A stretch of DNA of 64,000 nt from Schaalia odontolytica (GCF_009730335.1 NZ_CP046315.1:1364001-1428000); one strand, 5' to 3'. Numbered from the stretch's first letter, positions 46,456-54,567 are shown. Numbers and translations are program-made. The notes: generated from the letters alone by a model not told the origin.

Positions 46456-47256
46456 ATGAGCGAACAGAACCTGGAGACGGTTCCCTCCGCGCCCGAGAGT
46501 GAGCCCGCGCCCCGATGGCACAGCGTTCACCGTGAGCCACACAGCGGCCCGCGCCTGTGGGCACGGGCGCGACAGGCGTTCTTCGCGCTGCCCCGTGGGC
46601 TGCACGTCGTGATGCTCGTGATCTTTATGATTTTGGGGTTCGCTCTTGTCACGCAGGTGAGGGCGCAGCGATCCGACCCCCTCGAAGGACTGTCCGAACA
46701 AGATCTCGTTACGGTGCTTGATGAGTTGGGCACGCAGGAGCAAAACCTGCGCACGCGTCGTGGCGAACTGTCCAGCGAACTCGACGACCTGCGCAGTGCC
46801 GCCGATGAGGCACAGGCCCGAGAGCAGGCGGCACGTAAGGCCGAAACACAGGCACAGATCGCTGCGGGGACAGTGCCGGTCCACGGTCCCGGCGTGACAG
46901 TCTCGGTCGTCGACGCCGGCGCAAACCTGACGTCGACGCAGTTCGTTATGACGCTGGGCGAATTGCGCAATGCGGGTGCTGAGGCTATCGAACTCAACGG
47001 TATTCGCCTCTCGACCCGGTCGTCCTTTACCGGGCAGGCCGGCTCGATTGCGGTCGATGGAATTCCCATTTCGTCGCCCTACACGTGGAAGGTGATCGGG
47101 GAGCCTCAGACGATCGCCACGGCGTTGGATATTCAGGCTGGTTCGGCGGCGCAGATGCGCGCCAAGGGCGCCAATGTGGCGATTACGCCGTCGACGGACA
47201 TCACGATCGAGTCGATTGCGACTCCGCGTCCGCCCCAGTTCGCCACCTACCAGTGA
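46456..47256 (+). CDS. DUF881 family membrane protein (second)
   Basis: A 266-residue protein with cytoplasmic N terminus, one membrane helix (about 50-68), a strong coiled coil (about 85-140: LDELGTQEQNLRTRRGELSS onward) and the DUF881 domain (GPGVTVSVVD, ELRNAGAEAIELNGIRL, SPYTWKVIGE). Paralogue of 45265. The coiled coil could pair with that of its partner. Last gene of the module; a hairpin follows. Confidence 0.88.
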   Translation: MSEQNLETVPSAPESEPAPRWHSVHREPHSGPRLWARARQAFFALPRGLHVVMLVIFMILGFALVTQVRAQRSDPLEGLSEQDLVTVLDELGTQEQNLRTRRGELSSELDDLRSAADEAQAREQAARKAETQAQIAAGTVPVHGPGVTVSVVDAGANLTSTQFVMTLGELRNAGAEAIELNGIRLSTRSSFTGQAGSIAVDGIPISSPYTWKVIGEPQTIATALDIQAGSAAQMRAKGANVAITPSTDITIESIATPRPPQFATYQ

Positions 47257-47259
47257 GGT

Positions 47260-47279
47260 CCCACCGTATAATCGGTGGG
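47260..47279 (+). terminator. Short hairpin after the DUF881 module
   Basis: CCCACCG / CGGTGGG with the 6-nt loop TATAAT, 3 bp past the stop; no T-tract. Confidence 0.5.
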
Positions 47280-47298
47280 GTAGTCACCGTGCCCGCGC

Positions 47299-47332
47299 TT
47301 GTCGGATGGTGAACGTTTACACTTAATACAGT
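47299..47332 (+). promoter_or_regulatory. Candidate promoter of garA-ftsR
   Basis: TTGTCG (47299-47304) and an AT-rich -10 zone containing TAATAC/TACAGT (47324-47332); leader of about 20 nt with GGAGCG before ATG 47360. Confidence 0.4.
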
Positions 47333-47359
47333 CCCTGAAATGATCGTTTGGAGCGCACA

Positions 47360-47794
47360 ATGTCCGACAACCAGCCGCTTGACCCGACCGCAACCTCCAT
47401 CTTTGGCCTCGCGCCTGTCACGGAGGACGTCGAGGAGGCGCCCGTTGCCCTGTCCGCCCGCGATCGTGAGGCCGTCGAGGCGCTGCCCGCCGGCTCTGCT
47501 CTCCTTATCGTCCAGCGTGGCCCTAACACGGGCGCTCGTTTCCTCCTTGATCCCGAGGTGACGAACGCTGGTCGGTCGCCCAAGGCCGACATTTTCCTGG
47601 ACGACGTGACGGTCTCGCGCAAGCACTGCCAGTTCATCGCTTCTAACGGTGGCCACATCGTGCGTGATTCCGGTTCGCTTAACGGCACGTACGTGAACCG
47701 TGAACGCGTCGATTCGATCGAATTGCACGCTGGTGACGAGGTGCAGATCGGTAAGTATCGTCTGACCTATCAGCCGTCGACCAAGCAGGCCTGA
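47360..47794 (+). CDS. garA: FHA-domain regulator GarA/OdhI
   Basis: A 144-residue forkhead-associated protein. The FHA core shows AGRSPKADIFL, VSRKHCQF and SLNGTYVN. In Mycobacterium and Corynebacterium the unphosphorylated protein inhibits 2-oxoglutarate dehydrogenase and is switched by Thr phosphorylation (PknB/PknG); the N-terminal PTATSIFG here resembles, but does not equal, the ETTSVF phosphosite. ATG 47360 with GGAGCG; a TTG at 47348 would add four residues. One base before ftsR. Confidence 0.93.
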   Translation: MSDNQPLDPTATSIFGLAPVTEDVEEAPVALSARDREAVEALPAGSALLIVQRGPNTGARFLLDPEVTNAGRSPKADIFLDDVTVSRKHCQFIASNGGHIVRDSGSLNGTYVNRERVDSIELHAGDEVQIGKYRLTYQPSTKQA

Positions 47795-47795
47795 C

Positions 47796-48563
47796 GTGTG
47801 CGCAGCTCTCGCACGTCGTCACGTGGTTGCTTCCGCGCAGGAAGTGACCTCGTGGCCGCATGATGCGGACCATTCGCCGGAGCTGTCGATCGGCCGTGTT
47901 GTCGATGCACTGAAGGACGAGTTCCCTGCGATCTCGTTGTCGAAGGTTCGCTACCTGGAGAGCGAAGGCCTTGTCTCACCCGCTCGCACCGGATCCGGGT
48001 ACCGCAAGTATTCGGCCGCCGACGTCGAGCGGCTGCGCTATGTCCTGACGGAGCAGCGCGATTCTTTCACTCCGCTGAGTGTGATTCGCGGGCAGCTTGA
48101 TGCGCTCGATGCCGGTCATGAGCTCGTGCGCCGTCGTGTCGCACAGGTTGTGTCCTCAGAGGGGCAGACGGTGTCGCTGGGGGGCCGCCGGGCCATTCCG
48201 GCCGCGGATCTGTCGGACCTGACCGGCGTCGATATGGACACTCTCGAGCGCTATGCGAGGCTTGGGCTGATCACTCCGGATCTTGCCGGTTATTTCCCTG
48301 CTCGCTGCGTGCAAGCCGTTTCTACCATCGCGCGTCTCGAATCTGCAGGGGTGGATGTTCGTGTGCTGCGTGCCGTTCGTCAGGGCGCGGAACGTAGTGC
48401 GGATATCATCGACCAGACGGTTTCCTCTCAGAGGGGACGAGGCCGTGGCGCGGACCGTGAGCGTGCGCGCGCCCGAGCTATTGAACTGGGCGACCTGTTC
48501 GCCGAATTGCACCGGGACATGCTGGCGGTGGCGGTGTCGTCGCTGGCGGAGGACGGGGACTAA
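47796..48563 (+). CDS. ftsR: MerR family regulator (FtsR/Rv1828-like)
   Basis: A 255-residue MerR protein. The winged helix (SIGRVVDALKDEFPAISLSKVRYLESEGLV, then SGYRKYSAADVERLRYVL) begins near residue 30, and a second MerR-like fold (DMDTLERYARLGLI) follows, as in Rv1828. FtsR of Corynebacterium activates ftsZ. The GTG at 47796 gives a 29-residue lead; a later GTG (47823) is possible. Immediately after garA, the conserved actinobacterial order. Confidence 0.9.
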   Translation: MCAALARRHVVASAQEVTSWPHDADHSPELSIGRVVDALKDEFPAISLSKVRYLESEGLVSPARTGSGYRKYSAADVERLRYVLTEQRDSFTPLSVIRGQLDALDAGHELVRRRVAQVVSSEGQTVSLGGRRAIPAADLSDLTGVDMDTLERYARLGLITPDLAGYFPARCVQAVSTIARLESAGVDVRVLRAVRQGAERSADIIDQTVSSQRGRGRGADRERARARAIELGDLFAELHRDMLAVAVSSLAEDGD

Positions 48564-48566
48564 GTC

Positions 48567-48581
48567 TCATGTTCAACATGA
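48567..48581. promoter_or_regulatory. Palindrome TCATGTTCAACATGA in the second merR promoter
   Basis: Perfect 7-1-7 inverted repeat filling the spacer upstream of a TAGACT -10 (48586-48591), the usual geometry of a MerR operator. Confidence 0.6.
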
Positions 48582-48585
48582 AGGT

Positions 48586-48591
48586 TAGACT
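48586..48591 (+). promoter_or_regulatory. -10 (TAGACT) of the second merR gene
   Basis: Predicted start near 48598 and leader of about 78 nt with AAGGAG before GTG 48676. Confidence 0.5.
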
Positions 48592-48598
48592 CGCCGGG

Positions 48599-48613
48599 TC
48601 GGTCATTGACCGA
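48599..48613. promoter_or_regulatory. Second palindrome TCGGTCATTGACCGA
   Basis: Perfect 7-1-7 inverted repeat at about +1 to +16, centre 32 bp (three turns) from the first. May be a second operator or a 5' RNA hairpin. Confidence 0.5.
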
Positions 48614-48675
48614 GCATCGCTCGTGCTCTACCGTAGTCCTGTTCTCATCACGTCTTACCTACAAGGAGCCCCCGA

Positions 48676-49227
48676 GTGAGCGCACAAGCGAACGCCGCAA
48701 GCCGGCAAGGCATGCTGTTCGGTGATCCCCTTGAGGGGCTCGACACGGACGAGATGGGCTACCGTGGTCCCGTTGCATGCAGCGCAGCCGGTATCACGTA
48801 CCGTCAGCTCGATTACTGGGCTCGCACTGGTCTGCTGCAGCCGTCGATCCGCGCCGCGCGTGGCTCCGGCTCGCAGCGTCTCTACTCCTTCCGTGACATT
48901 CTGGTCCTGAAGGTCGTTAAGAAGCTCCTGGACGCCGGCGTTTCTCTCCAGCAGGTTCGCGTTGCCGTCTCGTCGCTGCAGAACAGGGGAGTGGATGACC
49001 TCGCGTCCATCACGCTGATGAGCGACGGAGCCTCGGTCTACGAGTGCACCTCTACCGATGAGGTCATCGATCTTCTGCAGGGCGGACAGGGCGTCTTTGG
49101 TATTGCCGTGGGCCGCGTCTGGCGCGAGGTCGAGGGTTCGCTCGCGGAGCTTCCCCTTGAGCGTTCCGAGCCCGCGTTCGTCGACGAGCTCGCTGAGCGT
49201 CGTCGTTCGAAGCTTTCAGCTTCCTGA
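48676..49227 (+). CDS. MerR family regulator (Rv1830-like)
   Basis: A 183-residue MerR protein with a central winged helix (ITYRQLDYWARTGLLQPSIRAARGSGSQRLYSFRDI; key RQLDYWARTGLL and RLYSFRD) and a coiled-coil region (VSLQQVRVAVSSLQ). No Cys-metal motif, so not a metal sensor. Homologue of Rv1830, which lies near ftsR in mycobacteria. GTG 48676 with AAGGAG. Paired palindromes upstream suggest autoregulation or control by FtsR. Confidence 0.9.
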   Translation: MSAQANAASRQGMLFGDPLEGLDTDEMGYRGPVACSAAGITYRQLDYWARTGLLQPSIRAARGSGSQRLYSFRDILVLKVVKKLLDAGVSLQQVRVAVSSLQNRGVDDLASITLMSDGASVYECTSTDEVIDLLQGGQGVFGIAVGRVWREVEGSLAELPLERSEPAFVDELAERRRSKLSAS

Positions 49228-49244
49228 CACGCGTCTTTAACGTG

Positions 49245-49281
49245 AGTGTGGGGCCCAGGCATCGTGCCTGGGCCCCACACT
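49245..49281. terminator. Bidirectional hairpin between merR and hsp70
   Basis: Perfect 16-bp stem AGTGTGGGGCCCAGGC / GCCTGGGCCCCACACT, 5-nt loop, between converging genes. Confidence 0.8.
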
Positions 49282-49309
49282 TATCAAGCGGCGTGCGCCG
49301 CCTGCGCGA

Positions 49310-50824
49310 CTAACGACGGCCGAGAGGACGCGTCACGGTGTAAGCGGCCTCCAGATCCGTGATTTCCACGGTGACCATGCCGTTTTCGTCGACAATGTAG
49401 GACTCTTCGATGAGAGGTCCATCCTCGGTGCGGATGACGGGAACGACTGAGAGATCGATGTCGGAGCGGCGCAGGGAGTGATCGAAGGGGACGATCACTT
49501 CGCCGTAGGGCTGCAGGTCGCCGCGGGGCACCCCGGCCTCGTCGAACGACGAATACTCGACGAAGCGGAAGTATCCGATGTTGTGCGCGGCGCGGTAGCG
49601 GCGCTTAATCGTCAGGGTCTCGCCGGGAGCAAGCTCAGTGTTCGGCTCCAGGAGCGTGTCGAACGAGATGAATGAGCCGGCCTCGCGCTCACGGAAGACG
49701 CCGACGCCACGCGAGAGTTGTTCGCGCACCGTGTACGCGGCCTCGGGGTCGGCGCCGATGGCCAGGCCGATCGCGGTTGAAGCTGCCGTGTGCGGCGAGC
49801 GGTGCACGCGGCGGCCAAAGCGCGAACGAAGCACTCGGGCAACCAGAGGCAGCTGCGAACCGCCGCCAACGACGTAGAGGCCGGCGATGTCACCGCCCAG
49901 CTGGCCAACTCCGGATGCGTCCGGCACCAACAGGGGCTCCATGGCCTCGATCGTTGCCTCGACCAGGGGAGTGGCGGCCTCGTAGAAGTCGGTGACGGGA
50001 ATCGTCACAGGCTGACCATCGACGGGCACGGTGATGAACTTCGTCGAAGGGGAGAGGGTCTCCTTCGCATCGCGCGAGTCTTCGATAAGACGCTCCCACG
50101 CCTCGTCCCCGAGCTTGCCTGAGTCGGTCCCAGCGGCAGCGGCGAGGCGGGTAGCGAGCGCGACGTCAAAGTCATCGCCGCCGACCATGTTGAGGCCGCG
50201 CGAGCCCTTGACCTCGTGGAGCGTGCCCGTAGCGGACACGATGGAGGCGTCGAATGTGCCGCCGCCCAGGTCGTAGACGAGGATTGCGGTGCGCTTGGAA
50301 TTGAGTGTGCCCGCATGGCGGTGCGTGTACTCGAAGCCTGCGGCAGAAGGCTCGTTGACCATCGCGAGGACATCCCATCCCGCGCGGCGGAAGGCCTCGA
50401 GGGTCAGGAAGCGCTGCGCGGACCATGCGTGCGCCGGGATGCCGACGAGGGCCTCGAGCGGCTCTGAATCCGGCAGCGAAGCGATGGAAGAATTTGTGCG
50501 CAGCTGGCGCACGACGTAGCTGAGGAAACCTGTCAGCGCGTCGAGGATCGAGATGCTGTGATTACCCAGGCGCAGCGTGGACGTGTCAGTCACCGACGGA
50601 TCGGACAGCAGGCGCTTAAAGGAGCGCAGATGAGGAGCGCCTTCGCGGGCAGCGTCTTCGGCGTCGAAACCGTAAACCAGGCGGTCGCCGTCAAGAGCGA
50701 TGATAGACGGAACGAAATCGACCGTATCGTCATGATTATTGACGAAAGAGACGATCGGGTAGTTCCCCCGGTCGACGATAGCGATCGCAGTGGTTGTGGT
50801 GCCAAAATCAACTCCGAGTCTCAT
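49310..50824 (-). CDS. Hsp70-family protein lacking the C-terminal lid
   Basis: A 504-residue actin-fold ATPase of the Hsp70 family. GVDFGTTTTAIA (phosphate 1), LVYDLGGGTFDASIV (phosphate 2) and VGGGSQLPLV (adenosine) are intact. Only about 130 residues follow the ATPase domain: a beta-rich substrate-domain-like part with no helical lid and no EEVD/DnaK tail. No dnaJ or grpE is nearby, so it is not DnaK; HscC-like or a specialised sensor are alternatives. ATG 50824, with a leaderless -10, is preferred to 50833. Confidence 0.85.
   Translation of the reverse strand: MRLGVDFGTTTTAIAIVDRGNYPIVSFVNNHDDTVDFVPSIIALDGDRLVYGFDAEDAAREGAPHLRSFKRLLSDPSVTDTSTLRLGNHSISILDALTGFLSYVVRQLRTNSSIASLPDSEPLEALVGIPAHAWSAQRFLTLEAFRRAGWDVLAMVNEPSAAGFEYTHRHAGTLNSKRTAILVYDLGGGTFDASIVSATGTLHEVKGSRGLNMVGGDDFDVALATRLAAAAGTDSGKLGDEAWERLIEDSRDAKETLSPSTKFITVPVDGQPVTIPVTDFYEAATPLVEATIEAMEPLLVPDASGVGQLGGDIAGLYVVGGGSQLPLVARVLRSRFGRRVHRSPHTAASTAIGLAIGADPEAAYTVREQLSRGVGVFREREAGSFISFDTLLEPNTELAPGETLTIKRRYRAAHNIGYFRFVEYSSFDEAGVPRGDLQPYGEVIVPFDHSLRRSDIDLSVVPVIRTEDGPLIEESYIVDENGMVTVEITDLEAAYTVTRPLGRR
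49531..49542 (+). repeat. Dodecamer copy inside hsp70
   Basis: Perfect CCCCGGCCTCGT; on the coding strand it is read as (D)EAG in SSFDEAGVPRG. Confidence 0.6.
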
Positions 50825-50831
50825 GGCACCC

Positions 50832-50837
50832 ACACTA
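50832..50837 (-). promoter_or_regulatory. Leaderless -10 (TAGTGT) of hsp70
   Basis: TAGTGT, 7 nt, ATG 50824. No HrcA CIRCE or HspR HAIR element was seen. Confidence 0.55.
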
Positions 50838-50857
50838 GCGTTTAAAATGGGGAGGTC

Positions 50858-51601
50858 CTAGGACGTCTCGCCGGGCGTTCGCACATTCCCCGGTAAGGCC
50901 CTGTTTGCAATGGTGACAAAGAGCCAGGCGAGCAGGAAGTATGCGCAACCGGCAATGGCATCAACCACATAATGATTGGCCGTTGCGATGATTGTCACGA
51001 TGGTTAAAACGGGGTGGACGGCGAGAATGAGCCGGGCCCACCATGAGCGCCAGACGTACGTACCGAGCATGACTGCAACCCATACAGACCAACCCGTGTG
51101 CATCGATGGCATAGCGCCGTAGGGGTTCGCAAGCGTGCCAAACAGCTGAGAATATGCGGACGTGTGCTCAGCGACCGCATCGACGAACCCGAACTCGGGA
51201 ACGAGGCGCGGGGGAGCCAGGGGATAGGTCCAGTAGGTGATGAGCGCTCCGATAGTCATGATGACGAGAGTCCACCGCGCGCCGCGATAGTGGGTCGGTG
51301 CCTTCAGCCATAGGACGATCATGGCGAAACCCGTCATCGCGAAGAATGAGATCGCATACTGCGTGGATGCAAGTGAGGCGAGCAGCGGGTGGGTCGTGAG
51401 CCAGGCGTTCGCGTGACCTTCAATAAATAGCCCGAAGCGGGACTCAAAGGCGGCGACGTCGTGCGCATGCGCGACAGCGACGGATTCCGGAGCCTTCGCA
51501 AGGAATGACAGAATTGAATATGACAGGCACGCCAGCGCGAGGACGATGGTCTCTCGGATGGCGGGAGGGCGCTGCGAGCGCGCGTCATGGTCTGTCGTCA
51601 T
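50858..51601 (-). CDS. PAP2-family membrane phosphatase/phosphotransferase
   Basis: A 247-residue polytopic protein. The C-terminal catalytic motifs of the PAP2 superfamily are visible as PSMHTGWSVW (motif 2 His) and ANHYVVDAIAG (motif 3 His and Asp). Lys/Arg motif 1 is weak (PPRLVPEFGF region), closest to the inositol-phosphotransferase-like subgroup. Substrate is probably a lipid phosphate; exact role unknown. Start ATG 51601 with a leaderless -10. Divergent from rbpA. Confidence 0.85.
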   Translation of the reverse strand: MTTDHDARSQRPPAIRETIVLALACLSYSILSFLAKAPESVAVAHAHDVAAFESRFGLFIEGHANAWLTTHPLLASLASTQYAISFFAMTGFAMIVLWLKAPTHYRGARWTLVIMTIGALITYWTYPLAPPRLVPEFGFVDAVAEHTSAYSQLFGTLANPYGAMPSMHTGWSVWVAVMLGTYVWRSWWARLILAVHPVLTIVTIIATANHYVVDAIAGCAYFLLAWLFVTIANRALPGNVRTPGETS

Positions 51602-51608
51602 GGGTGTA

Positions 51609-51614
51609 ACTGTA
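51609..51614 (-). promoter_or_regulatory. Leaderless -10 (TACAGT) of the PAP2 gene
   Basis: TACAGT, 7 nt, ATG 51601 on the minus strand. Confidence 0.5.
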
Positions 51615-51652
51615 CCGCGTGGTCGGAGAGGGGTCGATAAAGGATATCGGAC

Positions 51653-51666
51653 ATAATGTACATTAT
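51653..51666. promoter_or_regulatory. Palindrome ATAATGTACATTAT between PAP2 and rbpA
   Basis: Perfect 14-bp palindrome in an otherwise GC-rich divergent region, about 40 bp upstream of the PAP2 -10. Operator candidate. Confidence 0.45.
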
Positions 51667-51723
51667 CGGATCGTGGGGTGGGGTTGGGACGAGGTCGTGG
51701 GAGCGTTCCGCTTGACGTGTCAG

Positions 51724-51729
51724 ATAGAA
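51724..51729 (+). promoter_or_regulatory. -10 (TAGAAT) of rbpA
   Basis: TAGAAT, predicted start near 51736, leader of about 29 nt containing AGGAGG before ATG 51765. Confidence 0.5.
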
Positions 51730-51764
51730 TGGACCCGTTTCGTTCTTTTGTTCAGGAGGCTGTT

Positions 51765-52130
51765 ATGGCTGACCGCGCACTGCGTGGCATGCAGATCGGT
51801 GCGAAGTCCCTCGAGTCTGAGGACGGTGTCGTTTTCGCCGACCGTTTCATCGTTCGTTACGCGTGCCCCAATGGCCACGAGTTCGAGGTGACGCTGTCCA
51901 GCGAGGCCACCGCACCTGCGACGTGGGAATGCAAGTGTGGCCAGACGGCCGAGCTCATCGGCGAAACCGTCGAGGATGAGGAAAACAAGCCCGTTAAGCC
52001 GCAGCGCACCCACTGGGACATGCTGCTCGAGCGTCGCTCGATTGAGGAGCTCGAGGTCGTTCTGACCGAGCAGCTCACAGCGTACCGCGAGGGTCGTCTG
52101 CGTCCCGAGGGCTCCTACCGCAAGGGCTAA
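51765..52130 (+). CDS. rbpA: RNA polymerase-binding protein RbpA
   Basis: A 121-residue actinobacterial general transcription factor. The central zinc ribbon (YACPNGHEFEV and WECKCGQTA) and the C-terminal sigma-interaction domain (RTHWDMLLERRSIEELEVVL) are clear. It stabilises the open complex with the housekeeping sigma factor. ATG 51765 has AGGAGG; the frame upstream to 51678 is not conserved. Its TAA overlaps the convergent mannosyltransferase stop by 4 bp. Confidence 0.97.
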   Translation: MADRALRGMQIGAKSLESEDGVVFADRFIVRYACPNGHEFEVTLSSEATAPATWECKCGQTAELIGETVEDEENKPVKPQRTHWDMLLERRSIEELEVVLTEQLTAYREGRLRPEGSYRKG

Positions 52131-52912
52131 CGCTTCGGCATGATCCGTCGTGCGGCCTGGGCCAGTCGGCTCAGGCCGCCTTTCGTTACCATCACGAGCT
52201 CCTCGACGAAAATCGACGAGTCGAGCTTCGATTCACCGGCCATGCGCTCGTCGAAGGTGATTGGAACCTCGGCGATAACAGCGCCCAGGGAGCGCTCCAG
52301 CTCGGTCATTTCGACCTGGAATCCGAATCCTGTCGTCGCTACCCGACCGAGAACCTCGTGTTCACTCAGGAAAGACGCGCGGTGCAGGCGCAGACCCGCC
52401 GTCGCGTCGCGCACGGGTGTACCCAGGCAAAAACGGACATAATAATTGCCCGCCTTGGACAGGGCGACACGCTTCGCCGACCATCCGTTGATGGCACCGC
52501 CCGGCACCCAACGCGAACCGATGACCAGGTCCGGACGGTCCGGACCAGCCATGCGGCTGAGTAGCTTCGGCAGGTCAACGGGACGATGCGACCCATCCGC
52601 ATCCATCTGAAGAATGAAGGGGTATCCGTGGCCGATGCCCCAGCCCATGCCATCGACGTACGCGGTGGCAAGCCCCGACTTCGCGGGGCGATGAAGGACA
52701 TGGAGACGATCCTCGCCCTCGCGTCGGTTGTCGACCCACTCCCCCGTTCCATCTGGCGACGAATCGTCGACGATCAGCACGTGCGCACCCGGCACGTGTG
52801 CCCAGATGTCGTCCAGAATCGTCGGCAGCGTCGACATCTCGTTGTACGTTGGGATGACGATCAGGGTGTGGTCGCCGGATGGTGACGGAGAGGAAGGAAC
52901 CGATTCAGTCAT
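52127..52912 (-). CDS. Polyprenol monophosphomannose synthase (GT2)
   Basis: A 261-residue dolichol-phosphate-mannose-synthase-type glycosyltransferase. VIPTYNE, VDDSSPDGTGEW, QMDADGSHRP (DXD) and IGSRWVPGG are the family landmarks. It makes polyprenyl-phosphate mannose from GDP-mannose for protein or lipoglycan mannosylation. lnt lies 19 bp upstream; in M. tuberculosis Ppm1 the two are one protein. No membrane segments, so it may rely on Lnt for membrane location, as known for the split form. Confidence 0.93.
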   Translation of the reverse strand: MTESVPSSPSPSGDHTLIVIPTYNEMSTLPTILDDIWAHVPGAHVLIVDDSSPDGTGEWVDNRREGEDRLHVLHRPAKSGLATAYVDGMGWGIGHGYPFILQMDADGSHRPVDLPKLLSRMAGPDRPDLVIGSRWVPGGAINGWSAKRVALSKAGNYYVRFCLGTPVRDATAGLRLHRASFLSEHEVLGRVATTGFGFQVEMTELERSLGAVIAEVPITFDERMAGESKLDSSIFVEELVMVTKGGLSRLAQAARRIMPKR

Positions 52913-52931
52913 GACTCACATCTTGCCGAAC

Positions 52932-54551
52932 TTAGTGGCCGGACGCACGTCTGGCGCGCGCTGATGCACTGATTCCTTGTCCGATAACTGTTGTGGTGGT
53001 GAGAATTGCGATGATCAGCGTCGCCACCATCACGGCACCTGGAATCCTCTCCCCCGCCAAAGCCGTCAACGTCTGCGAGGTGCGAAGCGGGATGTCGGCA
53101 GCGAGCGTTGCTGCCTCCTCGGTTCCCGTACTCGAGAGAATCGATCCGTCGGGACGAATCACGTACGAGTGGCCGGTCGTGGAAGCCTGAACGGCGCTGC
53201 GCGAATACTCCATCGCGCGCATGCGCAAGAGCTGGCCCTGCTGCGCGGACTCGCCCGATGAGCGGAAATGATAGTTGTTTGAGGGAACGACGATCGCCTG
53301 ACCGCCACGAGCAACGCCGTCGCCGATCACGAGGGGGTACGCAGCCTCGAAACAGATACCGACGGCGAGGGGAACGCTGCGCCCGTCGCGCGCCTGGATC
53401 GTCATCAGGGGAGGCTCCTCCCCCGCTTCCATGTCCTTGCTGGCCTGAGCAACCTCGGTCGCGAACAAAGCAATGACGTCCCGGAAAGGAATGAACTCGC
53501 CAAAGGGAACGGGAACATGCTTGGAATAACGGACGGACTCGTCCATTCCCGTGCCCGGCTCCCACACCGCCAGCCAGTTCTTCACGCGGTCGCGCTCGTT
53601 CAGATTCGTGTAGCCAATCAGGATCGGAGCATCCAGCGCCGTGGCGGCTCGATCGACGGCCTGGCCAATCGCAGGGAATGCAAGCGGATCGCGGTCAACG
53701 GATCCCTCGCCCCACAGTGCGATGTCGATTGGGCGATCGGCGACCTGCGGCGAACTCGCGAGATCGAGGGACGCGCGCATGTTGTTATCGGTTACCTCCC
53801 CCTCACGGCTGTACGCCTCGGCCCCAGGCAGCGCGATATCGCCTTGGACGACGCCGACGCGCAGCATGCCATTCTCCGCCTGATTAGGCAAAGAAACTGC
53901 GAGGGGTGCGACGTATGCGGCGGCGATGATGAGTGCCAATGCCGGACGCGAAAACCAGTGCTCGCGTAGAACTGCGGCGTCGCGAGCCGCGAAGGCGCGG
54001 CGCACAAGAACGGCAAGAAATACGACGACTGCGGTGATGAGCGTCGCGCCTCCGTAGGGTGCGAGATGGCCGAGGGGCGAATCCACCTGAGGCAAAGCAA
54101 CAGAGCCCCACGGAAAGCCCGACCACGGCCAGCGTGAGCGAGCAGCGTCGACGCCTGTCCAGGTCAGCGCAAACAACAACGCCTGGACGAGCGGACCGCG
54201 CGCCCACCGCCACAGCTGAGTCCAGCGCGTAAAGACCACCCATCCCATGAAGAAGAACGTCTGCACGAGCGCCAGAACGAACCACGGGGGTGTCGTGTCA
54301 ACGGCCAGCGGAATCCAGTCGATGAGAGGAAGCCAGAAGCTCATGCCGAACACGAAGGTCACCGTCAGCGCCCGCGGGGCCCTGGCCTCGTCAATGCGCG
54401 ACAGAAACAGGGCGAGGGCAGGCACCGATAGCCACCACCAGCCTACGGGTGGAAACGACGCATACAGCGCCAGACCGGCGATCGCCGCGATGATCGAATC
54501 GCCGCACACGTGTGCGAACGATGCGCGCCGCAAGATGTCCTGATGCCCCAC
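52932..54551 (-). CDS. lnt: Apolipoprotein N-acyltransferase
   Basis: A 539-residue Lnt that N-acylates the lipobox Cys of lipoproteins. About six to seven membrane segments occupy residues 20-215; the nitrilase domain follows with the catalytic triad Glu (LWGEGSVDR), Lys (RYSKHVPVPFGE) and Cys (VGICFEAAYP). GTG 54551 with GGAGGG is chosen; the frame to 54770 overlaps helY. Partner of the adjacent mannosyltransferase. Confidence 0.93.
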   Translation of the reverse strand: MGHQDILRRASFAHVCGDSIIAAIAGLALYASFPPVGWWWLSVPALALFLSRIDEARAPRALTVTFVFGMSFWLPLIDWIPLAVDTTPPWFVLALVQTFFFMGWVVFTRWTQLWRWARGPLVQALLFALTWTGVDAARSRWPWSGFPWGSVALPQVDSPLGHLAPYGGATLITAVVVFLAVLVRRAFAARDAAVLREHWFSRPALALIIAAAYVAPLAVSLPNQAENGMLRVGVVQGDIALPGAEAYSREGEVTDNNMRASLDLASSPQVADRPIDIALWGEGSVDRDPLAFPAIGQAVDRAATALDAPILIGYTNLNERDRVKNWLAVWEPGTGMDESVRYSKHVPVPFGEFIPFRDVIALFATEVAQASKDMEAGEEPPLMTIQARDGRSVPLAVGICFEAAYPLVIGDGVARGGQAIVVPSNNYHFRSSGESAQQGQLLRMRAMEYSRSAVQASTTGHSYVIRPDGSILSSTGTEEAATLAADIPLRTSQTLTALAGERIPGAVMVATLIIAILTTTTVIGQGISASARARRASGH

Positions 54552-54567
54552 TAGCCCTCCACGTGTC

